64,000 nt of DNA, from the NCBI RefSeq assembly GCF_007859915.1, contig NZ_SJPM01000002.1:435819-499818 (forward strand), given 5' to 3'. The stretch comes from Neorhodopirellula pilleata (GTDB lineage: Bacteria > Planctomycetota > Planctomycetia > Pirellulales > Pirellulaceae). Both the position numbers and the translations under genes were made by a program. The notes beneath the pieces are model-generated. The model was not told the DNA's origin. It saw only the letters and a program-made list of their open reading frames with translations, and ran no database searches. Of this stretch, positions 55,461 through 62,172 are shown one piece after another; positions within the stretch are counted from its first letter, which is position 1; every line of letters begins with the position of its first letter.

Positions 55461-56012
55461 CTACAGTTCGCCCTTAACGCCCAGATCGTGGAAGAAGTGC
55501 GAAACGTTGTCTTGGTTCTCCAGCAACCACTCGATCCTGGGTTCGCACTTGATCGCCTTTTCGATTGCTCGAACGGTGGCTTCCCGGTGAATGCGAAACA
55601 GTTCCGCGTGGTCGACTTTCTCAACGGACAACACGCCCGGGTCCAACCACACCGAATAGATAATGCCCAGATCGTTGGCCTTGTCCATGGGAATGTGTCC
55701 GGCACGGACGGCGTCGAGCACTCCGTTGGCGATGCCCGCTTGGACACTGCCCATCAAGATGTTGGTGTAACGGTTGTCGGACACGGTGACCTTGCTGACC
55801 ATCAACGTCACCGGTCGAACTTGAACGTCGCTGTTGAGGATCGCGAACACTTTAGTGTGTCCTTTGACTTGGCTGCCAACGAGCGTTGCGATCGACTGGC
55901 CGACCGGACCATCGAGTTCGCCGATCACGATTTCTGGCTCGGCACACAGATAATCAAACTCACCTTCGACAAGAGCTTCGCCCGTCCGCATCACGATTCT
56001 TTGACTCATCAT
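55461..56012 (-). CDS. Formaldehyde-activating enzyme (Fae)-like protein
   Basis: 183 residues from ATG 56012 (GTG 56021 is an alternative). The Fae fold is recognisable from MRTGEALVEGE, VIGELDGPVGQSIATLV, TLMVSKVTVSDNRYTNI, GSVQAGIANGVLDAVRAGHI and RIHREATVRAIEKAI. Classic Fae condenses formaldehyde with tetrahydromethanopterin using a His in GNEVAHIDLIIG; here that stretch reads FDYLCAEPEIVIG and the His is absent. Planctomycetes do carry the methanopterin C1 pathway, but this copy may bind another aldehyde or pterin. Monocistronic. Confidence 0.8.
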   Translation of the reverse strand: MMSQRIVMRTGEALVEGEFDYLCAEPEIVIGELDGPVGQSIATLVGSQVKGHTKVFAILNSDVQVRPVTLMVSKVTVSDNRYTNILMGSVQAGIANGVLDAVRAGHIPMDKANDLGIIYSVWLDPGVLSVEKVDHAELFRIHREATVRAIEKAIKCEPRIEWLLENQDNVSHFFHDLGVKGEL

Positions 56013-56325
56013 TTTTCTCACACTGATCTAGGGAAATTACCGCCGCATAAACACGCAGCAGCAAAAAATGCAAATGTCACGAAACTAAAACGATGCCGTC
56101 CGCGAAGAGGATCGGCAAGGGGTGAGCTAACTTTCGTGAGCTTCGCGGGGGCCGGAGTGGTTTTCGCTCATGCTGCCTAAAGTGCATCCGACGTCGTTGA
56201 TCCGCTCCCTGTAGGCCTCCGACTCGGCCATCCGCGTGCGCGGCAGATCGAGTTAGATGATCTGCTCAGACAAGCCCAACCCAATCGCGTCGGAAGTTCG
56301 CGATGAAGACGCCCCGTCGCTGAGA
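56013..56325. other. Non-coding left border of the cassette array
   Basis: About 310 bp with no credible gene and no recognisable attC. The last cassette gene (stop at 56326) would be expected to end in an attC here. Its absence suggests the distal end of the array has decayed. Confidence 0.5.
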
Positions 56326-56664
56326 TCAACCGTCAGTCGCATCACGCATGAAAGCAAGTTCCGCGTCGGTAACGAGTGGTTTGGAAGGATAGGCGAGAAG
56401 TGGATTATTCGCGACACGAGCGTATTTCTTTGCAATCACATCCATCTCAAGCACAGTGTGTTCTATGGCCTGTGCGTCGTCAGGACGGTTCTCCGCAATG
56501 GCGAGCGATTGTTCGTCGCGAAGCATGGCCGCACGTTGAGCATAGTGAGCGGCCCAGCCGCCACAGAAATCCGCCTTGTTCCAAAGCGAGATACAGACAA
56601 AGCTGGATAGCCCGAGGATGCCCCAAAGCACAGCTTTGACAGTGAAGCTTCGTTTAATCTTCAT
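56326..56664 (-). CDS. Cassette gene: small membrane-anchored protein
   Basis: 112 residues. One N-terminal membrane segment (VLWGILGLSSFVCISLW), then a charged helical tail (YAQRAAMLRDEQSLAIAENR). Its length and layout resemble the 60533-60850 product, which also has an N-terminal helix and AxxRDE-type helical tail. The start lies 27 bp after the R' box of attC 56691-56779, the spacing expected for a cassette gene. No attC follows it. Function unknown. Confidence 0.72.
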   Translation of the reverse strand: MKIKRSFTVKAVLWGILGLSSFVCISLWNKADFCGGWAAHYAQRAAMLRDEQSLAIAENRPDDAQAIEHTVLEMDVIAKKYARVANNPLLAYPSKPLVTDAELAFMRDATDG

Positions 56665-56690
56665 TTCGTGTTCCGTTGGGTTTTCAGTCC

Positions 56691-56779
56691 GGTAACGCTC
56701 GAAATCACGCGGTTGCGGCCGGTGACCTTACCATCGCAAAACGCGTGACCCGCAACTCGCATGCATTTCATTGTTCTGC
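56691..56779 (-). other. attC site 1
   Basis: Minus strand: R'' GCAGAAC (56773-56779) and R' CGTTACC (56691-56697). Arms GAAATGCATGC and GCGTGATTTC pair with one extra G in L''. A GTTTTGCGATG box lies in the variable stem. The LRR gene stop at 56768 falls in its L'' arm. Confidence 0.85.
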
Positions 56780-57418
56780 AAAATTCTCTGCTGGCCGTTG
56801 TTTAATTCTACATCCCGGAAGCTGTGCCTGGAGTGCAGTGACACCAGTGGCGGTGACTTTGGTACAGGTCAAGTCGAGGGATTCAAGTTGCCCACATCCT
56901 GCTAGGATTAACAAGGTTTCATCGTTGACACCGAAATCGCCGGAAAACGAAACCAAACGAACGTTTGGCATGCTCGCGATTGCTCGAATCCCAGCTGGCC
57001 CAACGTCTGTCATCTCGAGGGATACTCTCTCAATATCTCCTCGACTTGCAAAACAAGTGAGCAGTTTATCAGCGTCCCTCATCGAGTATATGGACAGCGC
57101 ATGTTCGCCTTTCGAGAGACGTAGTGCCGAGTCCTCAATCCAGTGAAGTCGGTAACGCGTAAGCTGGTTTTCCAAGCGAAGTCGAACATTGTCACGCGCG
57201 TACCCAGTGAAGGTCACGAGGATCAATGCAATCATCAGAGAATAGCCTACGACATGTAAATACTTCTTGAGTCGCACAATGTAGTAGATTGCAGAACGCC
57301 AGCCGTCACCCGGGCCGGTCGGTTGATGTTCCATTTGCAAACGCGCCGCACCGGCCTCAGGGCGAGTAGAACGGGGTCTTTCTGGTTTAGGATACGCTTT
57401 GTGTTCACGGTTTGCCAC
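56768..57418 (-). CDS. Cassette gene: leucine-rich-repeat membrane protein with 5' extension
   Basis: 216 residues from GTG 57418, chosen because AAAGGAG lies 6 bp upstream. One membrane segment (VGYSLMIALILVTFTGY, about residues 57-73). LRR-like units follow: IERVSLEMTDVGPAGIRAIA, VRLVSFSGDFGVNDETLLIL and LESLDLTCTKVTATGVTAL. The first about 45 residues are encoded across a degenerate attC (57293-57375), so the native cassette start was probably near 57275 (GTG before LKKYL). The product may be a fusion created by loss of cassette boundaries. Confidence 0.7.
   Translation of the reverse strand: MANREHKAYPKPERPRSTRPEAGAARLQMEHQPTGPGDGWRSAIYYIVRLKKYLHVVGYSLMIALILVTFTGYARDNVRLRLENQLTRYRLHWIEDSALRLSKGEHALSIYSMRDADKLLTCFASRGDIERVSLEMTDVGPAGIRAIASMPNVRLVSFSGDFGVNDETLLILAGCGQLESLDLTCTKVTATGVTALQAQLPGCRIKQRPAENFAEQ
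57293..57375 (-). other. attC site 2, degenerate
   Basis: R' CGTTCTGC (57293-57300), the L' arm GGGTGACGG, the GCCGGT/ACCGGC stem and a TTTGCAAATGGA box are kept. The R'' end is lost. A possible detached R'' GGGTAAC sits at 57651-57657, with a group II intron remnant between. Confidence 0.6.
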
Positions 57419-57424
57419 GGATTT

Positions 57425-57650
57425 CTCCTTTGTGGTGTCACATTATTTGATCCTTGTCCAATTGAAACTCCGAACCCTCTCAGAACCGGACGTGCGCCGT
57501 TAACGCATCCAGCTTCCCGCCAACACCTCTCACCCGGCATCTTCATAAACCTCGTCCCATTGCGATTAAGTCCGTCAGCTTCTTCGGCATCGGCAAAGGA
57601 TGATGATCCAGGTAGCGATCGCTCGTTCGACAAGTTTATCTTCGACACAG
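57425..57650 (-). mobile_element. Group II intron 3' remnant (domain V)
   Basis: On the minus strand, 57481-57517 folds as domain V: AAGCTGGATGCG pairs with CGCACGTCCGGTTC, keeping the AGC triad near the 5' end, and is followed by TGAGAGGG as usual in bacterial group II introns. The pairing has an A-C mismatch at the base and the tip lacks a clear GNRA loop. No reverse transcriptase remains. Other features of the stretch are unassigned. Confidence 0.6.
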
Positions 57651-57657
57651 GTTACCC

Positions 57658-58236
57658 CTACCAATATCCCGCGTGTTGCAGCACAGTGCTCGTTCGGGTG
57701 TCGAAGTAGTAGTCTGCGCCACCGCCGTCGGACTGGACGGGACTATGGAAGTGTATTGCGGATTCAGGAATAGGCCAATCAAGTCCGTCGAAAGAATGGT
57801 CAAATTGTTCGCCTACAATTGATTCGCCATGACCTAGATCTTCTCTAGAGACGAAAGATTGCCCATCGGCATCAGCCCACAGCTGGTCAAGGTATTCGGT
57901 CAAGTCTTCGAGCGTGATTGTGTACATCGCACGGTGACCCATCGCATATTTGTCCAGAGTGATGTTGCGAGCGTGCGGTGGTAAGTAGCGTTCGATTCGG
58001 AAATCGCGAACGTCCGCATAAGTTTCGTATTTGAATACGCCGAATCGTTGAGAGTCGACAATCGAGCCAACGCCTGCGCAGAGCGGGATAAATGCCAAAG
58101 CTGCAATGGTGGTGGCGACAAAGAAGGTCTTCAGTGCTTTCCTACGGAGCACCAACGCAAGAACGACCGACAAGAGGACGAATCCTGCGAGCAGACAAAC
58201 GGTAATCTTGAAGGGCAGGACTATTGGCCAGAGCAT
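57658..58236 (-). CDS. Cassette gene: two-helix membrane protein
   Basis: 192 residues. Two membrane segments (about 9-30 and 37-58: ITVCLLAGFVLLSVVLALVL and TFFVATTIAALAFIPLCAG), then a soluble domain of about 130 residues with RIERYLPPHARNITLDKYAM and YTITLEDLTEYLDQLW, which suggests an extracytoplasmic domain. The start lies 11 bp after the R' box of attC site 3. The TAG stop abuts a GGGTAAC box. No family recognised. Confidence 0.75.
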   Translation of the reverse strand: MLWPIVLPFKITVCLLAGFVLLSVVLALVLRRKALKTFFVATTIAALAFIPLCAGVGSIVDSQRFGVFKYETYADVRDFRIERYLPPHARNITLDKYAMGHRAMYTITLEDLTEYLDQLWADADGQSFVSREDLGHGESIVGEQFDHSFDGLDWPIPESAIHFHSPVQSDGGGADYYFDTRTSTVLQHAGYW

Positions 58237-58246
58237 GACTCGATGG

Positions 58247-58335
58247 GGTAACGCTTGCCGTCACCGAGGACGGACGATTGATCTTCCACTTCAGGAATCG
58301 CGCAAGCCGTCCTTCGGTGCACGGCATTGTTCTGT
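58247..58335 (-). other. attC site 3
   Basis: R'' ACAGAAC (58329-58335), R' CGTTACC (58247-58253). Arms TGCCGTGCACCG and CGGTGACGGCA pair perfectly except for one extra G. The central box is CCTGAAGTGGAAGATC. The antitoxin-like gene ends inside the site (stop 58291), so its last residues are attC-encoded. Confidence 0.92.
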
Positions 58336-58533
58336 GGTGCTAACGCCGGGGTCTGATACGGAGAGCTCTCCGGACGCAGTCTCGTAATATAAACGACCAT
58401 TGATCGAATAAACGTTTGGCACCCCCAAACGCCTACTCTCGTCTTGAGCGTCATTTACCGCAATGCTCCCCAGTCGCACAAGCTCGTCAATCGCAGCGTA
58501 CTTTTCGGCGGTCAAAATTGGTTTTCTAATCAT
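58291..58533 (-). CDS. Cassette gene: putative antitoxin to the zeta-type toxin
   Basis: 80 residues from ATG 58533, which overlaps the toxin stop by 8 bp (ATGATTAG), indicating coupled translation; a start at 58545 would add four residues. The acidic central part (AIDELVRLGSIAVNDAQDES) leads into RRLGVPNVYSINGRLYYE, a motif I recall from small proteins encoded next to zeta-like toxins. The last residues are read from the attC. It is presumed to neutralise the toxin; not a known epsilon antitoxin by sequence. Confidence 0.72.
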   Translation of the reverse strand: MIRKPILTAEKYAAIDELVRLGSIAVNDAQDESRRLGVPNVYSINGRLYYETASGELSVSDPGVSTTEQCRAPKDGLRDS

Positions 58534-59110
58534 CCGACGATTCAACCAAGTTCATGAAAGTTGTGTGGAGCGACGTATCTCGGACCGTCAGCACATTCCG
58601 CGATCCAACCGATACATCTTGGATGCGGCTTCCGCCATTGTACAGCACGACCCAACTATCGGCCAGATTGCGGTAAAGCGTCCAAAAGTTCCGGATGCTA
58701 CGATAATAGCGACGTCGGATGTCGGCCTCGGGAACATCATGACCGCCCTTGAGAACGCGCTCGGCGACACGTGCGACGCAAACGTCGACCGTATCGACGA
58801 ATACAAAAACGATGGTGATCGCATAGCCACGTCTGCCAGCGTCGCTCATGTAGTTGCGAAATGACCGTCCAGACAATGTAGATTCCACGACGAAGCTTCG
58901 GTTACTCGCAATGGCGTCGCCGACGGACCGAACGAACTTTCGCCCCGCTTCGACGCGAGCAGATGTCGGATAGAGGGGATTAATCGAGGCAGCAATCGCG
59001 TCAGCGCCATAGTATGGGATTGATGCTGCGGTCGCGTATTGCATGGCGACCGTCGTTTTGCCGGATCCGTTCGGCCCGCCGACAATCAACAGGTGCGGTA
59101 TATCAGACAA
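58526..59110 (-). CDS. Cassette gene: zeta-type toxin-like P-loop kinase
   Basis: 194 residues. Start is TTG 59110, supported by GGAG six bases upstream. Walker A is GGPNGSGKTT (near residue 11). The zeta-family core follows: FVVESTLSGRSFRNYMSDAG, GYAITIVFVFVDTVDVCVAR and VLKGGHDVPEADIRRRY. Zeta toxins phosphorylate UDP-N-acetylglucosamine and block cell-wall synthesis. The downstream gene overlaps it and is a likely antitoxin. Such modules stabilise integron arrays. The activity of this copy is inferred from the fold only. Confidence 0.85.
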   Translation of the reverse strand: MSDIPHLLIVGGPNGSGKTTVAMQYATAASIPYYGADAIAASINPLYPTSARVEAGRKFVRSVGDAIASNRSFVVESTLSGRSFRNYMSDAGRRGYAITIVFVFVDTVDVCVARVAERVLKGGHDVPEADIRRRYYRSIRNFWTLYRNLADSWVVLYNGGSRIQDVSVGSRNVLTVRDTSLHTTFMNLVESSDD

Positions 59111-59147
59111 TCAGTGCTCCATAGGTTTCATGCAGGAGGCATTTTCA

Positions 59148-59237
59148 CAGAACGCCGCCGATCACGGAGCGGCCTAGCAAAAGTTTGAAGTTTCAAAACG
59201 GCGTCTTGGTCGCTGCCGTGGATCGGAATGGTTCGTC
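59148..59237 (-). other. attC site 4
   Basis: R'' GACGAAC (59231-59237), R' CGTTCTG (59148-59154). Arms CCGATCCACGG and CCGTGATCGG pair with one extra C. The GTTTTGAAACTTC box is present. The toxin cassette starts 38 bp downstream. Confidence 0.88.
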
Positions 59238-59500
59238 GTGTCCGATGGGATCACGCTAGGCGGTTGACATTGCCGCAATGGTACCGACTCACGCAGCCAT
59301 CTTCAAGCAATTTTAGGCATCGCACTTCCTAATGCCGGAAATCACGAACGTTGAATTAGTGTGCGATTAGTGCTGATTAGCGTTCAGCGCAGCCTGTCTA
59401 TCGGGAACACTAATCCGCGCTAATCGAACACTAATCCAGCCCCCACGTCGCAACGGAGTCGTCGACACGACGGCGGCGGTCTTCGCGGTCTCCAGCACCG
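59238..59500. other. Gene-less cassette with a long palindrome
   Basis: Body of the cassette between attC sites 4 and 5. No credible reading frame. It contains an imperfect inverted repeat of about 30 bp with arms ATTAGTGTGCGATTAGTG (about 59355) and CGCTAATCGAACACTAATCC (about 59418). Confidence 0.7.
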
Positions 59501-59591
59501 ACGAACGCTTGGATTCACGGGATCGGGCAGTGAAAACTCTGATCTATCAAAACGCTGCACGCCCGACTCCCGTGCAATCCATTGGTTCGCC
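59501..59591 (-). other. attC site 5
   Basis: R'' GGCGAAC (59585-59591), R' CGTTCGT (59501-59507). Arms TGGATTGCACGGGA and TCCCGTGAATCCA are perfect but for one extra G. A GTTTTGATAGATC box lies in the loop stem. Confidence 0.93.
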
Positions 59592-59609
59592 TGCAGTTTT
59601 GACGAGTTG

Positions 59610-60008
59610 CTAACGCTTGAACCGTTTCAGTTCTCTAATCATACCGTTGTTCACGATTGCAATCATCACGTAATCTTGGAATGAAGGAGCTAGCGTCCAA
59701 AGTTCATCACCGGGGCTCATTCGATCTACGAACTTTATCCAATCGGTAACGTTCTTGGATCGTATACGCGATTCGACATCTGAAGTGAGCAATTCGTCAA
59801 GTCGATCGTCCACCGGAGTAGGATTGACGCGCCATGGACCATCATCATTCCTCCGAACCCGGAGTGCGCAAGATTCACACTCTCCAAGCTCTGATTGCAC
59901 GTGTGGCAACGGAGCCGTTACCGACGCGCTCATTCGCGAAGTCGTAATGACGAATCCGCCGCAATGTGGACATCGTGGTGAATCTTTGCGACGATGAGTT
60001 ACGTTCAG
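59610..60008 (-). CDS. Cassette gene: zinc-ribbon protein with probable CTG start
   Basis: 132 residues if started at CTG 60008, which has GGAGG six bases upstream (60015-60019). The first ATG, at 59933, would give 107 residues and cut off half the metal site. From CTG the protein has RCPHCGG (Cys 13, Cys 16) and ECESC (Cys 44, Cys 47), a four-Cys zinc ribbon. The rest is helical with WIKFVDRMSPGDELW near the middle. Position directly after attC site 6 fits a cassette. Function unknown; zinc ribbons often bind nucleic acid. Confidence 0.7.
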   Translation of the reverse strand: MNVTHRRKDSPRCPHCGGFVITTSRMSASVTAPLPHVQSELGECESCALRVRRNDDGPWRVNPTPVDDRLDELLTSDVESRIRSKNVTDWIKFVDRMSPGDELWTLAPSFQDYVMIAIVNNGMIRELKRFKR

Positions 60009-60023
60009 ATGCGACCTCCGAAA

Positions 60024-60113
60024 GGCGAACGGTACGCGTAACCGGGCGCGCGCGAAAGATTCTCAACTTCAAAAACGTCCGTCCGCGTGCTCCGGTTCAC
60101 GCGATGGTTATCC
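60024..60113 (-). other. attC site 6
   Basis: R'' GGATAAC (60107-60113), R' GTTCGCC (60024-60030). Arms CGCGTGAACCGG and CCGGTTACGCG pair with one extra G. The GTTTTTGAAGTTGAG box is present. The TAA stop of the preceding gene is inside R''. Confidence 0.93.
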
Positions 60114-60533
60114 GCCGTACGATTTGAGCACGATCGGATCAGTCGGTGCTATCGACAGTCGGAAAATGGGTCGCCAGCCGTTCTCCCTTGCGTACGCCAA
60201 GAGGTCGCGGCCGCCGTAGGGAAGGAGCATGCCGAAGTTGGTTTTCGTTTGGCTTGTCACAACGGCATCGAGAATAAGTGGTTCGTATTTGCCATCAATT
60301 TGAACGAAAATGTCAATTCGGTCTCCGGCAGAGAACGAGGATGTCTCAGCCGTCGGAGTTCGTCCCACTGCCTCGTGGCCGCGTGGAATAAAATAGGGTT
60401 TCGTAAAATCAAACGCAACTTGTCGGGAATCGGCAAACGAGTGTGCGAAGGCCCACCATCCGGCCCCAAACGAAACCCCAACCATACACGCGGCGATAGC
60501 GCAATCACGAATAAACCGACGTGCCTGAGCCAT
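60108..60533 (-). CDS. Cassette gene: membrane-anchored protein, second gene of a two-gene cassette
   Basis: 141 residues from ATG 60533. One N-terminal membrane segment (IAACMVGVSFGAGWWAFAH), then a beta-rich domain with SFSAGDRIDIFVQIDGKYE and TNFGMLLPYGG. The start overlaps the stop of the upstream gene (TGATG), so both are read from one cassette. The stop codon TAA is part of the attC R'' box. No family recognised; the SAGDRIDI segment recalls SAF/CpaB-like domains, but that is only an impression. Confidence 0.75.
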   Translation of the reverse strand: MAQARRFIRDCAIAACMVGVSFGAGWWAFAHSFADSRQVAFDFTKPYFIPRGHEAVGRTPTAETSSFSAGDRIDIFVQIDGKYEPLILDAVVTSQTKTNFGMLLPYGGRDLLAYARENGWRPIFRLSIAPTDPIVLKSYGG

Positions 60534-60850
60534 CAAAGTCCCCTTTCCGAATGCAGCATCGCGGCATTTGGGTCGTTTAGTAAGCGGTCGAATGTTTGCA
60601 TACGCTGCCTGTGTTCCATTCGGTCAACCGAATCGTTTAGGCGTGCGGCGCGAACTACCTGTTGACGCGCTAGTTCGTCGCGAACAACGGACGCACGCTG
60701 TTGAGCAGAGCCGTCATGGATCTTGTGCATTGCGTTCATTTTCGATTCGTGAGCTTTCCAGCCGAGGAAGAATGCACCAACGCAGAGTGGAAGTGCGAGC
60801 AAAAATCGCAGGCCAAATTTTGGTTTTCGCATCGAGTCAGCGTGCCACAT
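60533..60850 (-). CDS. Cassette gene: small single-helix membrane protein
   Basis: 105 residues (ATG 60832 is an alternative start). One membrane segment (FGLRFLLALPLCVGAFFLGW, about residues 12-31), then a basic helical tail rich in Arg and Gln (QQRASVVRDELARQQVVRAA). It is similar in layout to the 56326-56664 product, as if from the same cassette family. It starts 19 bp after the R' box of attC site 7 and overlaps its partner gene by TGATG. Confidence 0.72.
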   Translation of the reverse strand: MWHADSMRKPKFGLRFLLALPLCVGAFFLGWKAHESKMNAMHKIHDGSAQQRASVVRDELARQQVVRAARLNDSVDRMEHRQRMQTFDRLLNDPNAAMLHSERGL

Positions 60851-60868
60851 GCATTGAATACTTCAGTC

Positions 60869-60961
60869 GGATAACGGGAGCGATATGCGGGCGGCGGCGT
60901 TTGAAGTGATTGCTACCAAAACGGCGACCATCGCCGCTCCGTCATCATCGCATTGTTACGA
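60869..60961 (-). other. attC site 7
   Basis: R'' TCGTAAC (60955-60961), R' GTTATCC (60869-60875). Arms GCGATGATG and CATATCGC pair with one extra G. A GTTTTGGTAGC box lies in the stem. Nearly identical to site 8, 346 bp away. Confidence 0.88.
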
Positions 60962-61563
60962 GTCAATCATCTTAGCATCGTGCCGACAGACTTGCCATCA
61001 ACTTCGGCCCGACGGCTTGAGCCGACAGCCGCTACCATTGGTCAGGCGTCGGACCATGCCCCGCAGGGCAGGCGTCGGTTTGTGCCCCGCAGGGCAGTCC
61101 TGAACCGTGCCCCGCAGGGCCGGCGTTGAACATGCCCCGCAGGGCGACACTGGACGATGCCCCGCAGGGCAGCCGGGCAGTCCGCGTTACTCAGCGTTGA
61201 CACATTCCTCGTGCTCGTAACGGGAGCGATATGCGGGCGGCGGCGTTTGAAGTGATTGCTACCAAACCGGCGACCATCGCCGCTCCGTCATCATTGCATG
61301 GTTACGAGTCAATCATCTTAGCATCGTGCCCGCAGGCTTGCCATCAACTTCGGCCCGACGGCTTGAGCCGACAGCCACCACCATTGGTCAGGCGTCGGAC
61401 AATGCCCCGCAGGGCAGGCGTCGGTTTGTGCCCCGCAGCGCAGTCCTGAACTGTGCCCCGCAGGGCCGGCGTTGAACATGCCCCGCAGGGCGACACTGGA
61501 CGATGCCCCGCAGGGCAGCCTGGCAGTCCGCATTACTCAGCGTTGACACATTCCTCGTGCTCG
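60872..61563. repeat. 346-bp tandem duplication of a whole gene-less cassette
   Basis: Copies 60872-61217 and 61218-61563 are close to identical. Each holds one attC and a body with five copies of the palindrome GCCCTGCGGGGC at about 25-bp spacing. A 71-codon minus frame in the second copy loses its ATG in the first, so it is probably not a gene. Frames on the plus strand start inside the attC and are unlikely. Confidence 0.88.
61215..61307 (-). other. attC site 8
   Basis: R'' TCGTAAC (61301-61307), R' GTTACGA (61215-61221). It is the duplicated partner of site 7, with the same arms and extra G. Confidence 0.88.
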
Positions 61564-61651
61564 TAACGGCGGGGTTCAGCGGGGCCGCGCGAGCGACTCA
61601 CCACTTCAAAAACGTCAACTCGCGGCCTCCGTTGCAACCCATGGTTCGTCG
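61561..61651 (-). other. attC site 9
   Basis: R'' GACGAAC (61645-61651), R' GTTACGA (61561-61567). Arms GGGTTGCAACGG and CCGCTGAACCC pair with one extra G. Central box GTTTTTGAAGTGG. Almost identical to site 11. Confidence 0.9.
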
Positions 61652-61802
61652 TCTTTTGGAAGTGGCAAACGGGTGTCCATCACCCGATACATGTGACACA
61701 AGTATATCGAGCGTGTTCGAGCGAGCAAACTGGAGTTGACGCGGTGTGTCAGCAATGAAGTCCTGATTCGCCAACCGGATGCGTATTCAAGTTCGCGCTC
61801 AA

Positions 61803-62030
61803 TCAGATTGCACCAGTGAACGCAAAGATCAAGAACGTGAGTAGCACCGCAGTAAATCCACAAACGAGTAACCGCATTCCGTATCCTCTGCTTCGTGACA
61901 TCTCAACTGTCATGTCGAAATCGTCATCGTTCTGCAACGGATGCCTTGAAGCGATGCGCGACCATGCGTATGCAATCGCGATCCATAGGACAATGACCGT
62001 TGCAGCAAAAGCGAGGTTCACCACGGGCAA
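61803..62030 (-). CDS. Cassette gene: small two-helix membrane protein
   Basis: 75 residues. Two membrane segments (LAFAATVIVLWIAIAYAW and MRLLVCGFTAVLLTFLIFAF) joined by an acidic loop (QNDDDFDMTVEMSRSR), a hairpin topology. It starts 52 bp after the R' box of attC site 10. About 150 bp separate its stop from attC site 9; an overlapping 82-codon frame there was not accepted. No family recognised. Confidence 0.75.
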   Translation of the reverse strand: MPVVNLAFAATVIVLWIAIAYAWSRIASRHPLQNDDDFDMTVEMSRSRGYGMRLLVCGFTAVLLTFLIFAFTGAI

Positions 62031-62081
62031 TCACGCTTGCGTAGTGTCAGGTGCGGGTTGGTGATCGTGTAGTCCCGCATC

Positions 62082-62172
62082 GACGAACGTCACGCGTCAC
62101 CCGGTACGCGCGAAAGATTTTCCATTTCAAAACCGGCCGGCTCGCGTACTCGGGTGCACGCGATTGTTACCC
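62082..62172 (-). other. attC site 10
   Basis: R'' GGGTAAC (62166-62172), R' GTTCGTC (62082-62088). Arms CGCGTGCACCCG and CGGGTGACGCG pair perfectly with one extra G. A GTTTTGAAATGGAAA box lies in the stem. Confidence 0.94.

Noticed and set aside
56013..56325. A thirteenth attC after the last cassette gene
   Set aside because: No paired arms with an extrahelical base and no GTTTTGA box could be found, only isolated GTT/AAC words.
57247..57648. 133-codon minus frame across the intron remnant
   Set aside because: It runs through the domain V hairpin and the degenerate attC and has the composition of translated non-coding RNA.
61045..61170. Regular GCCCTGCGGGGC units at about 25-bp spacing that look like a small CRISPR
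   Set aside because: Repeats are only 12-13 bp, self-complementary throughout and the intervals are about 13 bp and partly alike; there is no cas gene, and the whole block is duplicated as part of a cassette.
60885..61449. Two similar 72-codon plus-strand frames
   Set aside because: Both begin inside attC sites and run opposite to all other genes; their similarity is explained by the 346-bp duplication.
61615..61863. 82-codon minus-strand frame ending in attC site 9
   Set aside because: It overlaps the well-supported two-helix membrane gene by 61 bp, has no ribosome binding site or domain, and its tail is merely translated attC.
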